DNA of 19,261 nt, from NCBI GenBank assembly GCA_002397275.1, contig DHAA01000139.1:1-19261 (forward strand), given 5' to 3'. The number at the start of each line of letters is the position of its first letter. Positions within the stretch are counted from its first letter, which is position 1. This DNA comes from Thermacetogenium sp. UBA4966. GTDB taxonomy: Bacteria; Bacillota; DSM-12270; Thermacetogeniales; Thermacetogeniaceae. The notes under the pieces were generated by a model. That model was not told the DNA's origin and did no database searches. It worked only from the letters and a program-made list of their open reading frames with translations. A program made the translations under genes and the position numbers. Positions 6,581-13,568 of this stretch are shown in pieces.

Positions 6581-9388
6581 TTAATCCTCTTCGCTTTCTT
6601 CTGCACAGCGCCGCACGACTTCATGACAGCGCTCACAGAGATCAGGGTAAGAAGCGAATTGTCCCACACTGTCTTTATAAAGCCAGCACCTGGCGCATTT
6701 GGCGCCGCGAGCAGGGAATACGCCTATCCGCAGGTGAAGGCCGTTTTCCGGTTTCCAAGCGCTTTGCGGAGCAGCTTCCCACACTTGATGCACCTTGACC
6801 CCGGACACGATCAAGATGCGCGGCAGTTCATCTTCCACCTGCCGCAAAAAGAGTAGTGTTTCCTCATCCTCAGGATATAGCGAGACATTTGCCTGGGTCC
6901 CGGGTCCGATCACCTTTTCCCGCCTGGCCGCCTCTAGAGCTCTGGCTGCTTCGTCACGCAGGCTGAGAATTTTATCCCATAGTTTTTCCAGATCAGGGTT
7001 CAGGTAATCACGCTTCGCCTGAGGGAGAGCGGTCAAGTGCACGCTTGCCGCCGCCTCCTTAGCCCCGGGCAGATAGCCCCAGACCTCCTCTGTGGTAAAA
7101 GGTATCACCGGCGCCAGCAGCCTGGCCAGAACAGATCCCGCTTCCAAGAGAACCGTTTGAATACTGCGGCGGGAATGCTCCCCAGAGGCGGAGCAGTACA
7201 GCGTGTCCTTGGTAATGTCCAGATAAAAAGAGCTCAAATCAACCACGCAAAAAGAAGATATGGCATGATAGACGATATGAAATTCACTCTGTTCATAAGC
7301 CTTATTCACCCTCTGGATCAGCTGGTGCAGCCTGTAAAGAAGCCAGCGGTCCACAAGGGATAATTCATCGTAAGCAAGGCTGTCTTTCTCCGGGTGGAAA
7401 TCATATAAATTCCCCAAAATAAAGCGGAAGGTGTTGCGAATTTTCCTATAAGTGTCCGCCAACTGCCCCATGATCTTCTTAGAAACAGCCATATCATTGC
7501 GGTAGTCGGCCGAGGTCACCCACAGCCTCAAGACGTCGGCGCCGTATTTATCGATCATCTCCTGGGGGTAGATTGTATTCCCCAGCGATTTGGACATCTT
7601 TCTGCCCTCTTCATCCACAAGAAAACCGTGAGTGAGCACAGCCTTATAGGGGGCTGTGCCGCGCACCGCGACCGATGTGCATAACGACGAGTTAAACCAG
7701 CCTCTGTGCTGGTCGCTGCCTTCCAGATAGAGGTCCGCGGGCCAGCGGAGTTCCGGCCGCTGTTCCAGGACCGCCATATGGCTGGAGCCGGAATCGAACC
7801 AGACATCCATAATATCGGTTTCCCGGCTAAACGATTCCCCGCCGCAGGAGGGGCAGCGAAAACCGGCGGGCAGCAGTTCCGCCGCGGAACGCTCAAACCA
7901 GACGTCGGAGCCGTGCTCGGCAAAAAGACCCTGCAGATGGCCAATGGTCTGCTCATTGATGATCGCGGCATCACAGCCTTCACAGTAAAAGATGGGGATA
8001 GGCACTCCCCAGACGCGCTGCCGGGAAACGCACCAGTCGCTGCGTTCCGAGATCATATTATGGATACGCTCCCTGCCCCAGGAGGGGATCCACTGCACTT
8101 CATCGATGGCGCGCAGCGCCTCCCTGCGGAAACCGTCGATGGAGGCGAACCACTGCTCGGTAGCCCTGAAGATGAGGGGATCTTTGCAGCGCCAGCAGTG
8201 TGGATACTGGTGCAGCATCTTCTCCCGGTGATAGAGCAGGCCACGCCCTTCTAGTTCCTGAATAACCCGCTCATTGCTTTCCCAGACCTTCATCCCGGCA
8301 AACATTCCCGCCTCAGGCAGAAATTTTCCCTGCCCGTCGACAAGGGAAAGGACAGGGATCCCGTACTTCTGACAGGCTTCGAAATCCTCTATGCCGTGGG
8401 CAGGAGCGGTATGAACAGCTCCTGTACCCTGTTCCAACGTAACATGCGTCCCTAAAATAACCAGCGAATCTCTGTCATAGAAGGGATGGGTACAGCGGAT
8501 CCCTTCCAGCCGGCGTCCCGGCCAGGACCCCAGAATGCGGGGATTCGTCACCCCTTTGATCGCGGCGACCTTATCTAAAAACTCTTTGGCCACGACTAGT
8601 TTTTTGCCGTCTACTTCGGCCAGAACATACTGATAGTCCGGATGCACGGAGATGGCCATGTTCCCGGGTATTGTCCAGGGAGTAGTGGTCCAGATGAGGA
8701 TATAGGTCTCCTCGTCGGCATCAAAAACCCCCTTGCTGTCCTTGACCGGGAAAAGCACATAGATGGATTCGCTTTCATCTTCCTGATACTCCACCTCCGC
8801 TTCGGCCAGCGCCGTTTCACAATCCACACACCAGTAGACCGGCTTGAGTCCCTTATAAATAAAGCCTTTCTCCGCCATTTTTCCGAATAGTCCGATCTGC
8901 ACCGCCTCATAGGCGGGTTTCAGCGTCAGGTAAGGGTCCTGCCAGTTGCCCGTCACCCCCAGGCGCTGGAATTCCTTCCTCTGTATATCCACATACTTGA
9001 GGGCGTAATCCCTGCACAGGCGGCGGAACTTGACGGCGCCCAGTTTATGGCGGTCCACCTTCATGGTTTTGATCACCTGCTGCTCAATAGGAAGGCCGTG
9101 GGTATCCCATCCCGGAACATAAGGAACGTCATAGCCGGCCATGGTCCTGTATCTTATAATAATATCCTTGAGAACCTTATTCAGTACGTGCCCCAGGTGG
9201 AGATGCCCGTTGGCATACGGAGGGCCGTCATGCAGGATATACTTCGGTTTTCCCCGGGACTGTTCGCAGATTAGCTGATCAAGGCCGATTTTCTTCCAGA
9301 AGTCCAGCAACTCAGGTTCCCTTTGGGGAAGATTGGCGCGCATGGGAAAATCGGTATGGGGCAGATTTAATGTTTTTTTATACTCCAC
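6581..9388 (-). CDS. ileS: Isoleucine--tRNA ligase
   Basis: Charges tRNA-Ile and edits misactivated valine. At 935 residues it is a normal bacterial-type enzyme. The HIGH signature is HLGH (64-67, after PPYANGHL), and the KMSKS signature is at 597-601 (GRKMSKSLGN). The CP1 editing region contains TTTPWTIPGN (about 234-243). The C-terminal zinc-binding cysteines are intact (C898, C901, C918, C921), as is typical of bacterial IleRS. It starts at GTG 9388 with GAGGTGA upstream. Expression is controlled by the T-box leader directly ahead. It heads a run of closely spaced genes down to rluD. Confidence 0.98.
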   Translation of the reverse strand: MEYKKTLNLPHTDFPMRANLPQREPELLDFWKKIGLDQLICEQSRGKPKYILHDGPPYANGHLHLGHVLNKVLKDIIIRYRTMAGYDVPYVPGWDTHGLPIEQQVIKTMKVDRHKLGAVKFRRLCRDYALKYVDIQRKEFQRLGVTGNWQDPYLTLKPAYEAVQIGLFGKMAEKGFIYKGLKPVYWCVDCETALAEAEVEYQEDESESIYVLFPVKDSKGVFDADEETYILIWTTTPWTIPGNMAISVHPDYQYVLAEVDGKKLVVAKEFLDKVAAIKGVTNPRILGSWPGRRLEGIRCTHPFYDRDSLVILGTHVTLEQGTGAVHTAPAHGIEDFEACQKYGIPVLSLVDGQGKFLPEAGMFAGMKVWESNERVIQELEGRGLLYHREKMLHQYPHCWRCKDPLIFRATEQWFASIDGFRREALRAIDEVQWIPSWGRERIHNMISERSDWCVSRQRVWGVPIPIFYCEGCDAAIINEQTIGHLQGLFAEHGSDVWFERSAAELLPAGFRCPSCGGESFSRETDIMDVWFDSGSSHMAVLEQRPELRWPADLYLEGSDQHRGWFNSSLCTSVAVRGTAPYKAVLTHGFLVDEEGRKMSKSLGNTIYPQEMIDKYGADVLRLWVTSADYRNDMAVSKKIMGQLADTYRKIRNTFRFILGNLYDFHPEKDSLAYDELSLVDRWLLYRLHQLIQRVNKAYEQSEFHIVYHAISSFCVVDLSSFYLDITKDTLYCSASGEHSRRSIQTVLLEAGSVLARLLAPVIPFTTEEVWGYLPGAKEAAASVHLTALPQAKRDYLNPDLEKLWDKILSLRDEAARALEAARREKVIGPGTQANVSLYPEDEETLLFLRQVEDELPRILIVSGVKVHQVWEAAPQSAWKPENGLHLRIGVFPARGAKCARCWLYKDSVGQFASYPDLCERCHEVVRRCAEESEED

Positions 9389-9410
9389 AAATGCTCACCT
9401 CGTTTATAGT

Positions 9411-9446
9411 AAAAAAATAAGACCTCTCCCCCTAGGGGCGAGAGGT
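9411..9446 (-). terminator. T-box terminator of the ileS leader
   Basis: Arms 9422-9428 and 9440-9446 form seven pairs (ACCTCTC with GAGAGGT), extended after one C-C mismatch by three more G-C pairs. In the minus direction the stem is followed by CTTA and a run of seven T (9411-9417). The upstream arm abuts the conserved T-box sequence, as expected for a structure competing with an antiterminator when uncharged tRNA binds. Confidence 0.92.
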
Positions 9447-9662
9447 TCCCGCGGTACCACCCTTTTTCCTTTTTCCAAAGGCTCTGTAAAAGGAGTAACG
9501 CCCCTCAAACGGCCCGGCTTACTAGCCATACGGTTTTCAGCAGGCGCTCCCAGGCGATTTTCCGCTGTTCCGGCCGCCGGGCTCGCACCATCTCCGGTTC
9601 GCTTGTGGCCTGCGTCAGCATACTCTTCCTGATCATCGTTTTTTTCGATTGATTGTGTTAAA
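9411..9662 (-). promoter_or_regulatory. T-box leader (isoleucine) controlling ileS
   Basis: The conserved T-box is at 9450-9463 on the minus strand (AGGGTGGTACCGCG), preceded by an A/G-rich run and followed by the terminator hairpin. At the 5' end of the leader is a Stem I start (GATCAGGAAGAGTATG). At the base of Stem I the specifier reads AUC (9558 to 9556), in the context GAAA-ATC-GCCTGGGAG, which is an isoleucine codon and fits the gene behind it. Uncharged tRNA-Ile should stabilise the antiterminator and let transcription proceed into ileS and probably the following genes. Confidence 0.93.
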
Positions 9663-9672
9663 TATTGTAGTA

Positions 9673-9702
9673 ATTATACGGAATCGGCGAAGGCATTGTC
9701 AA
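9673..9702 (-). promoter_or_regulatory. Promoter of the ileS T-box transcript
   Basis: A consensus vegetative promoter on the minus strand: TTGACA (9697-9702) and TATAAT (9673-9678), separated by 18 bases. The predicted start near 9666 lies just ahead of the T-box Stem I. It sits about 30 bases after the terminator of the preceding operon, so ileS begins a new transcription unit. Confidence 0.88.
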
Positions 9703-9724
9703 GGCAGGCGCAGAAATCCTGCCT
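9702..9724. repeat. Perfect inverted repeat abutting the ileS -35
   Basis: AGGCAGG (9702-9708) and CCTGCCT (9718-9724) are perfect inverted copies with a 9-base spacer. The proximal arm shares one base with the -35 hexamer at 9697-9702. It could be an operator or a second hairpin behind the upstream terminator; no T-run follows it. Confidence 0.5.
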
Positions 9725-9730
9725 ACAGCT

Positions 9731-9759
9731 AAAAATAAAAAAAGCGCCCGTTCGGGCGC
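9731..9759 (-). terminator. Intrinsic terminator ending the nrd/ylm-type gene block
   Basis: GCGCCC (9744-9749) pairs perfectly with GGGCGC (9754-9759) around a 4-base loop. In the minus direction it is followed by seven T, then A, then five T (9743 down to 9731). It lies about 40 bases past the stop of the 41-codon gene and just before the ileS promoter. Confidence 0.92.
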
Positions 9760-9778
9760 CCTGCCACAAAATGCAACA

Positions 9779-9796
9779 GAGAGGTAATCACCCCTC
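9779..9796. repeat. Short hairpin between the small gene and the terminator
   Basis: GAGAGGT (9779-9785) faces ACCCCTC (9790-9796). On the minus-strand RNA this makes seven pairs including one G-U, with a 4-base loop. It lies immediately after the stop codon of the 41-codon gene and ahead of the terminator, so the transcript would end in two tandem hairpins. Confidence 0.4.
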
Positions 9797-9799
9797 CAT

Positions 9800-9925
9800 T
9801 CAGCTTTCCTGCGGTCCTTTTTTCTTCCGTTCATCGATAACGGCATACTCCGACGCAACCTCGATATCTGTCTCCAAGGGTTTGGTCTGCTTTTTTTCTC
9901 GATTCTTTTTTTTCTTCTTAACCAT
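9800..9925 (-). CDS. Small lysine-rich protein of unknown function (41 aa)
   Basis: A short gene with strong start signals: ATG 9925 is preceded by AAGGAG (9934-9939) at an 8-base distance, 19 bases after the yggU stop. It encodes 41 residues. The first 15 are very basic (MVKKKKKNREKKQTK), followed by an acidic stretch (LETDIEVASEYAVIDE) and a basic end (RKKKGPQES). There is no signal peptide or membrane segment. The stop is followed by a hairpin and then the operon terminator, as expected of a last cistron. I do not recognise a family. A nucleic-acid or ribosome-associated role would fit the charge but is a guess. The chance-ORF alternative is made less likely by the ribosome site and position. 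Confidence 0.7.
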   Translation of the reverse strand: MVKKKKKNREKKQTKPLETDIEVASEYAVIDERKKKGPQES

Positions 9926-9944
9926 GGCGACCACTCCTTAAAAG

Positions 9945-10268
9945 TTATTTGCTTATATTATGAGTAGTGCAATGGCATATTATACGGCTCCGGATCTCCT
10001 CCTCCGTTACCCCGGTGATCTCCAAAAGCTTGCAGCGGCCGGCGATTCCCCTGATAATCCTAATCCTGCTTTTTCCGCAACTGAAGAAGCGCCCCAGAAA
10101 TTTGACCAGCCGTTCATTCGCCTCTCCATCCACAGGAGGCGCGGTCAGCTTGACGCGCAGACAGTCCCCTTGTATCCCCGTCACCTCATCCCTGGATGCC
10201 CGGGGCTGCACCCTTACTCTCAGCCTCGCCCCGCCGGCAAAGGATGTAACCCAACTCAGAGCGATCAC
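9945..10268 (-). CDS. yggU: DUF167/YggU family protein
   Basis: A protein of 107 residues of the YggU (DUF167) family, with the conserved pattern VRVQPRASRDEVTGI, LRVKLTAPPVDGEANERLVKFL and a C-terminal IIRGIAGRCKLLEI strand-helix unit. The molecular function of this family is not established. It starts at GTG 10268, with a single base between it and the yggT stop, so translation is probably coupled. No good independent ribosome site is seen. yggT-yggU adjacency is common in many bacteria. Confidence 0.9.
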   Translation of the reverse strand: MIALSWVTSFAGGARLRVRVQPRASRDEVTGIQGDCLRVKLTAPPVDGEANERLVKFLGRFFSCGKSRIRIIRGIAGRCKLLEITGVTEEEIRSRIICHCTTHNISK

Positions 10269-10269
10269 C

Positions 10270-10542
10270 TCAAAAAACTGAATTCAACAGTGAAATCAGG
10301 AAATATCTGACGATCTCCAGGATAATAATGGCTATAAACGGGGAGAAATCCAAATTCATCACTGTACCGGGAAGGATTCTCCTGCATAAACCCAGCAGCG
10401 GTTCAGTCATCTCATAGATAAATCTGATGATCGGGTGATAAGTGCGCAAGCGAATGAAGGACAGGATCACCCTGGCCACGATCAGCCAAATATAGATGTC
10501 GATTGCCACTGAAACAAGCCTAATAATAAACTGAACGCTCAT
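10270..10542 (-). CDS. yggT: YggT/YlmG family membrane protein
   Basis: A protein of 90 residues with two hydrophobic membrane segments (about 5-30 and 64-88) joined by a basic loop with the family pattern RLRTYHPIIRFIYEMTEPLLGLCRRILP. Homologues (YlmG) sit next to sepF and are implicated in membrane or division-site functions in Gram-positive bacteria. ATG 10542 overlaps the proC stop as ATGA, with AGGGA upstream. Longer readings that start further upstream in this frame only read through proC and are not real. Confidence 0.92.
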   Translation of the reverse strand: MSVQFIIRLVSVAIDIYIWLIVARVILSFIRLRTYHPIIRFIYEMTEPLLGLCRRILPGTVMNLDFSPFIAIIILEIVRYFLISLLNSVF

Positions 10543-11351
10543 TGCAGTTCCCTGGAACGCCTGGTAGAAGCTTCCACAGCGCTGATCAGCAGGCCTCTTA
10601 ATCCGCCGTTCTCCAGGACGTGAACACCGCTGATCGTGCTTCCCCCGGGAGAGCAGACACGGTCTTTCAAGGAAGCGGGGTGTTCTCCTGTTATCTGAAT
10701 CAGCCTGGCGGCGCCGATCATGGTCTGGACAGCCAAATCCAATGCCACCTGCCGGGAAAGCCCCATCTTGACGCCCCCGTCGGCCAGGGCTTCCAAAACG
10801 ACAGCCATATAAGCAGGGCCGCACCCGCTGACGCCTGTTACTGCGTCCAGATCACTTTCCTTTAAGGTGAGTACCTTACCCAGCGCCGAAAAAAGTTTCT
10901 CCGCGGATTCCCTTTCTTCTGGACCCGAATTGGTCCCTAAAGCCAGCACGGTCATTCCCTCCCCGATCAGAGCCGGGACGTTGGGCATCGCTCGGATCAC
11001 GGAAACACCCGCTGGAAGGTGTCTTTCGATAGCGGCGATGCTAACTCCGGCAGCAATGGAAAACACCTGATGCTCCAATGTAATAAACGGTGCGATTTCT
11101 TGAAGAACTTTTGGCGCCTGATCCGGCTTGACAGCGATAACGACCACTTCGCTCCGCTGAGCAAGCGCAGTGTTATCACCGGTTATATTGACGGAAACAG
11201 ATTTATGCAACTCCTGCAGGGCGCCCTTCCTGGGATCGCTTGCCGTTAAATCCTGAGGCCGCGCCAGACCCGCTTTTAGAAAGCCTCTGATCATGGAACT
11301 TCCCATAGCGCCGGCGCCGATCACGCCGACGCTTCTCTTACTAGCGGTCAT
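10539..11351 (-). CDS. proC: Pyrroline-5-carboxylate reductase
   Basis: Catalyses the last step of proline synthesis, the NAD(P)H-dependent reduction of 1-pyrroline-5-carboxylate. It has 270 residues. The N-terminal Rossmann motif is VGVIGAGAMGSSM (about 8-20), RAMPNVPALIGEG is in the middle, and the C-terminal substrate and dimer region contains SGCGPAYM and CSPGGSTISGV. I chose ATG 11351 because AAAGGA lies 9 bases upstream; ATG 11360 directly abuts that site. The start overlaps the end of sepF by about 10 bases. A yggS-proC-yggT order also occurs in enteric bacteria. Confidence 0.95.
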   Translation of the reverse strand: MTASKRSVGVIGAGAMGSSMIRGFLKAGLARPQDLTASDPRKGALQELHKSVSVNITGDNTALAQRSEVVVIAVKPDQAPKVLQEIAPFITLEHQVFSIAAGVSIAAIERHLPAGVSVIRAMPNVPALIGEGMTVLALGTNSGPEERESAEKLFSALGKVLTLKESDLDAVTGVSGCGPAYMAVVLEALADGGVKMGLSRQVALDLAVQTMIGAARLIQITGEHPASLKDRVCSPGGSTISGVHVLENGGLRGLLISAVEASTRRSRELQ

Positions 11352-11790
11352 GTCCGTCATTCCTTTCCATATTTAATGAAAATTGGTCCTGGGGAATGCT
11401 CTCCTGCAGGTCGGAATGAACCGTCATATTGCTGGGCACGAAAAGGAAGGTGTCTTTACTGACCCTCTGCATATTTCCATTCAAAGCGAATACGGTCCCG
11501 CTTAAAAAATCAAGGAAGCGCTGCGCCGCCTCTTTTGTGATTTTACTGAAATTAACGATGACCGGTTTCCTGCTTTTCAGGTTCCCGGCAACTGTTTCCG
11601 CTTCATCAAAGCTTGCGGGGGTCATCACGATTATTTTTACCTCGGGAGCGGAGTGCAGGCTCAACACAGGCGCGCTTTTCCGACCCCTTACCCCATCCCG
11701 ATAGGCATCCTCAATAAAGCTGTCCTCGTCTTCTTCCTGATCTGAATATCCTATAAAGTTAATGATCTTATCAAACCAACCGCGAGCCAA
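11341..11790 (-). CDS. sepF: Cell division protein SepF
   Basis: SepF polymerises and tethers FtsZ to the membrane during septum formation in Gram-positive bacteria. An N-terminal amphipathic membrane-binding helix (ARGWFDKIINFIGY) is followed by an acidic linker. The C-terminal SepF domain carries VKIIVMTPASFDEAE, KPVIVNFSKI and RFLDFLSGTVFALNG. I favour TTG 11790 (149 residues) because GGGGGTGAG lies 5 bases upstream and family members begin just before the amphipathic helix. ATG 11805 would add five residues but has only a weak site. It is flanked by yggS and proC. Confidence 0.95.
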   Translation of the reverse strand: MARGWFDKIINFIGYSDQEEDEDSFIEDAYRDGVRGRKSAPVLSLHSAPEVKIIVMTPASFDEAETVAGNLKSRKPVIVNFSKITKEAAQRFLDFLSGTVFALNGNMQRVSKDTFLFVPSNMTVHSDLQESIPQDQFSLNMERNDGHDR

Positions 11791-11808
11791 AAAGCTCACC
11801 CCCATCTC

Positions 11809-12504
11809 TTAGTTTAAATCACTGAAGATAGCGCTCCCCACTCTGACCATAGTCGCCCCTTCTTCTACCGCAATTTCGAAGTCATTGGTCATGCCCATGG
11901 AAAGATGTGGCAGTTCCAGGTTCGGCCTGGACTGAGCCATTCTGTCCCGCAGCAGACGGAGCATCCTAAAAACCGGGCGCACCCTCTCCGGGTCATCCTC
12001 GAAAGGCGCTATCGTCATTAAACCGCATAAATTAATTCCATGCAAGTCCTGAACGGCATCAAGAAATTGTGGCAGCTCTTCAGGCGACAGTCCGTATTTT
12101 GTCTCCTCCCCGGACACATTAACCTGCGCCAGCGCATTCCAGGGGCGTCCCTGAACCTCGCTCAACTGATCGAGCATGCGAGCCAGGGGCAGACGATCGA
12201 GGGAGTGAATCATCTCCATCTTTCCGGTCAGGTATTTGGCCTTATTGCGCTGCAAGTGTCCGATCAGGTGCCACTCAGCATCTGCACCGATCTGCTCATA
12301 CTTAGTTAAAAAATCCTGCACCCTGTTTTCCCCGAGGCTGTGCAGCCCGCACCGCAGAGCAGCCCCGGCGTTTTCCACAGTCGTCATCTTGGTCACCGCG
12401 ATCAGCTTCACATCAGAGGGAGCGCGGCCCGCACGCCGGCATGCCTGCTCTATTCTCTCGTTTACTTTGGCGATACGTTCTGCTAATTTAGTTGCGGACA
12501 ACAT
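11809..12504 (-). CDS. YggS/PLPBP-family pyridoxal phosphate-binding protein
   Basis: A protein of 231 residues with the alanine-racemase-like TIM-barrel fold that binds pyridoxal 5'-phosphate and is involved in vitamin B6 and amino-acid homeostasis, without a known catalytic activity. The PLP lysine is K39 in LIAVTKM. Also visible are LGENRVQDF, WHLIGHLQRNKAK, VNVSGEETKYG, GLMTIAP and LSMGMTNDFEIA. ATG 12504 has GAGGAGG at a good distance. It corresponds to ylmE, which precedes sepF (ylmF) in Bacillus. Confidence 0.96.
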   Translation of the reverse strand: MLSATKLAERIAKVNERIEQACRRAGRAPSDVKLIAVTKMTTVENAGAALRCGLHSLGENRVQDFLTKYEQIGADAEWHLIGHLQRNKAKYLTGKMEMIHSLDRLPLARMLDQLSEVQGRPWNALAQVNVSGEETKYGLSPEELPQFLDAVQDLHGINLCGLMTIAPFEDDPERVRPVFRMLRLLRDRMAQSRPNLELPHLSMGMTNDFEIAVEEGATMVRVGSAIFSDLN

Positions 12505-12548
12505 AAATTCCTCCTCTTCCCATTCGGCAAAATTAGCCTGATTCCTTC

Positions 12549-13556
12549 CTACCGTTTATCTTTCTTAATCAGCCTGGCTATAGACGGATTCTTCACCACT
12601 TCAGTCCCGGGAGAGATTCCCTGGACCGCGGCCTGATCATCTACCACGGCCACCACATCCACTTTTTTAAATACAGGGCTCACGACCGACATCACATATA
12701 CCCCTTTTTGATTATCCTCCTCAACGAGCGCTGAAACCGGGACAATAACGCCATCCCCCTTCTTGCTCTTGATCCGCATCTCCAAAAAACGGCTGCAGGG
12801 AAAGGGATGCGCCTGCTTCAGCTCGACAAGCGCATATCCGTTATCCTCTTTATTAGCAAGGGATATTACTTTGCCTGAGCCGGTCCCCTCTTCTCCCCAG
12901 GTCAACTGCAGTCTCTCTCCGGTTTTTAAATGAGGGACATGCTCGGTTTTATATCTAATGATCAAATAAGGATCCACCAGATTGTCGATAATTTTAAAAA
13001 GAGGCGCCCCTTTTCCGATCTGATCCCCATTGGAATCATCCCCTTCCCGCTTACTTTCCCCAGTAATGTTTTCAAATATTTCACCGGGATCAGAGCGCTC
13101 CCAGGCAAGGCGGTCATAAACCCCCTCCCAGCCGTCGAGGTGATAGCAGACGATTCCGGTGGAAGGGCTTTTGATCTCCAGGCTGCCGCCGCTTTGTTCA
13201 TCAGGGCCTGTCAGGGGCTGCAGCCGCGCCACCGTAGAGCCGATGGGAAGACGCTCCCCCTCTGACGCCAGCGGTTCCAACGTTCCGGTCACAGGCGCTC
13301 TGACCACCTCTTCTTCGAGCAGCAGAACCCCCTCTGCCTCGGCTAAGGCCGACAACTCCCCGCTTTGAACCTCTACCGTTCTGACGGCATGGAGCATACA
13401 ATAATTAAATGCCTGCAGACCCAGCCAGGAGACGGCAAGAATAGCGAAAGCAAAAAAGAGAGCCTTGCCGGTAAAGCCGCTTAGCTTTTTCTTGAAAACC
13501 CTCTTTTTAGTTTTTCGGCGCGCTTCCTTCCCCCCGTGTCCTTCCAAGCGGAGCAC
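12549..13556 (-). CDS. HlyD-like single-pass membrane protein
   Basis: A 335-residue protein with a very basic cytoplasmic N-terminus (about 1-30), one membrane helix (about 31-52) and a large extracytoplasmic part. The outer part has the HlyD/RND-adaptor layout: a biotinyl/lipoyl-like half-motif (VVRAPVTGTLEPLASEGERL), a second such segment (LEIKSPSTGIV), and a C-terminal beta-barrel-like part with GVIVPVSALVEEDNQKGVYVM. No transporter partner is nearby. Related genes lie beside the ylmE-sepF cluster in other Clostridia, so a role at the envelope or division site is possible but unproven. It starts at GTG 13556, five bases after GAAGGG and 12 bases after the pgeF stop. Confidence 0.82.
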   Translation of the reverse strand: MLRLEGHGGKEARRKTKKRVFKKKLSGFTGKALFFAFAILAVSWLGLQAFNYCMLHAVRTVEVQSGELSALAEAEGVLLLEEEVVRAPVTGTLEPLASEGERLPIGSTVARLQPLTGPDEQSGGSLEIKSPSTGIVCYHLDGWEGVYDRLAWERSDPGEIFENITGESKREGDDSNGDQIGKGAPLFKIIDNLVDPYLIIRYKTEHVPHLKTGERLQLTWGEEGTGSGKVISLANKEDNGYALVELKQAHPFPCSRFLEMRIKSKKGDGVIVPVSALVEEDNQKGVYVMSVVSPVFKKVDVVAVVDDQAAVQGISPGTEVVKNPSIARLIKKDKR

Positions 13557-13568
13557 CTTTTCCCTTCT

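Noticed and set aside
9658..9858. 66-codon minus-strand frame between yggU and ileS
   Set aside because: It runs through the operon terminator and the ileS promoter and lacks a ribosome site. The 41-codon frame starting at 9925 has proper signals instead.
10270..10824. 184-codon version of YggT
   Set aside because: The first half only reads another frame of proC. The ATG at 10542, overlapping the proC stop, gives the 90-residue family length.
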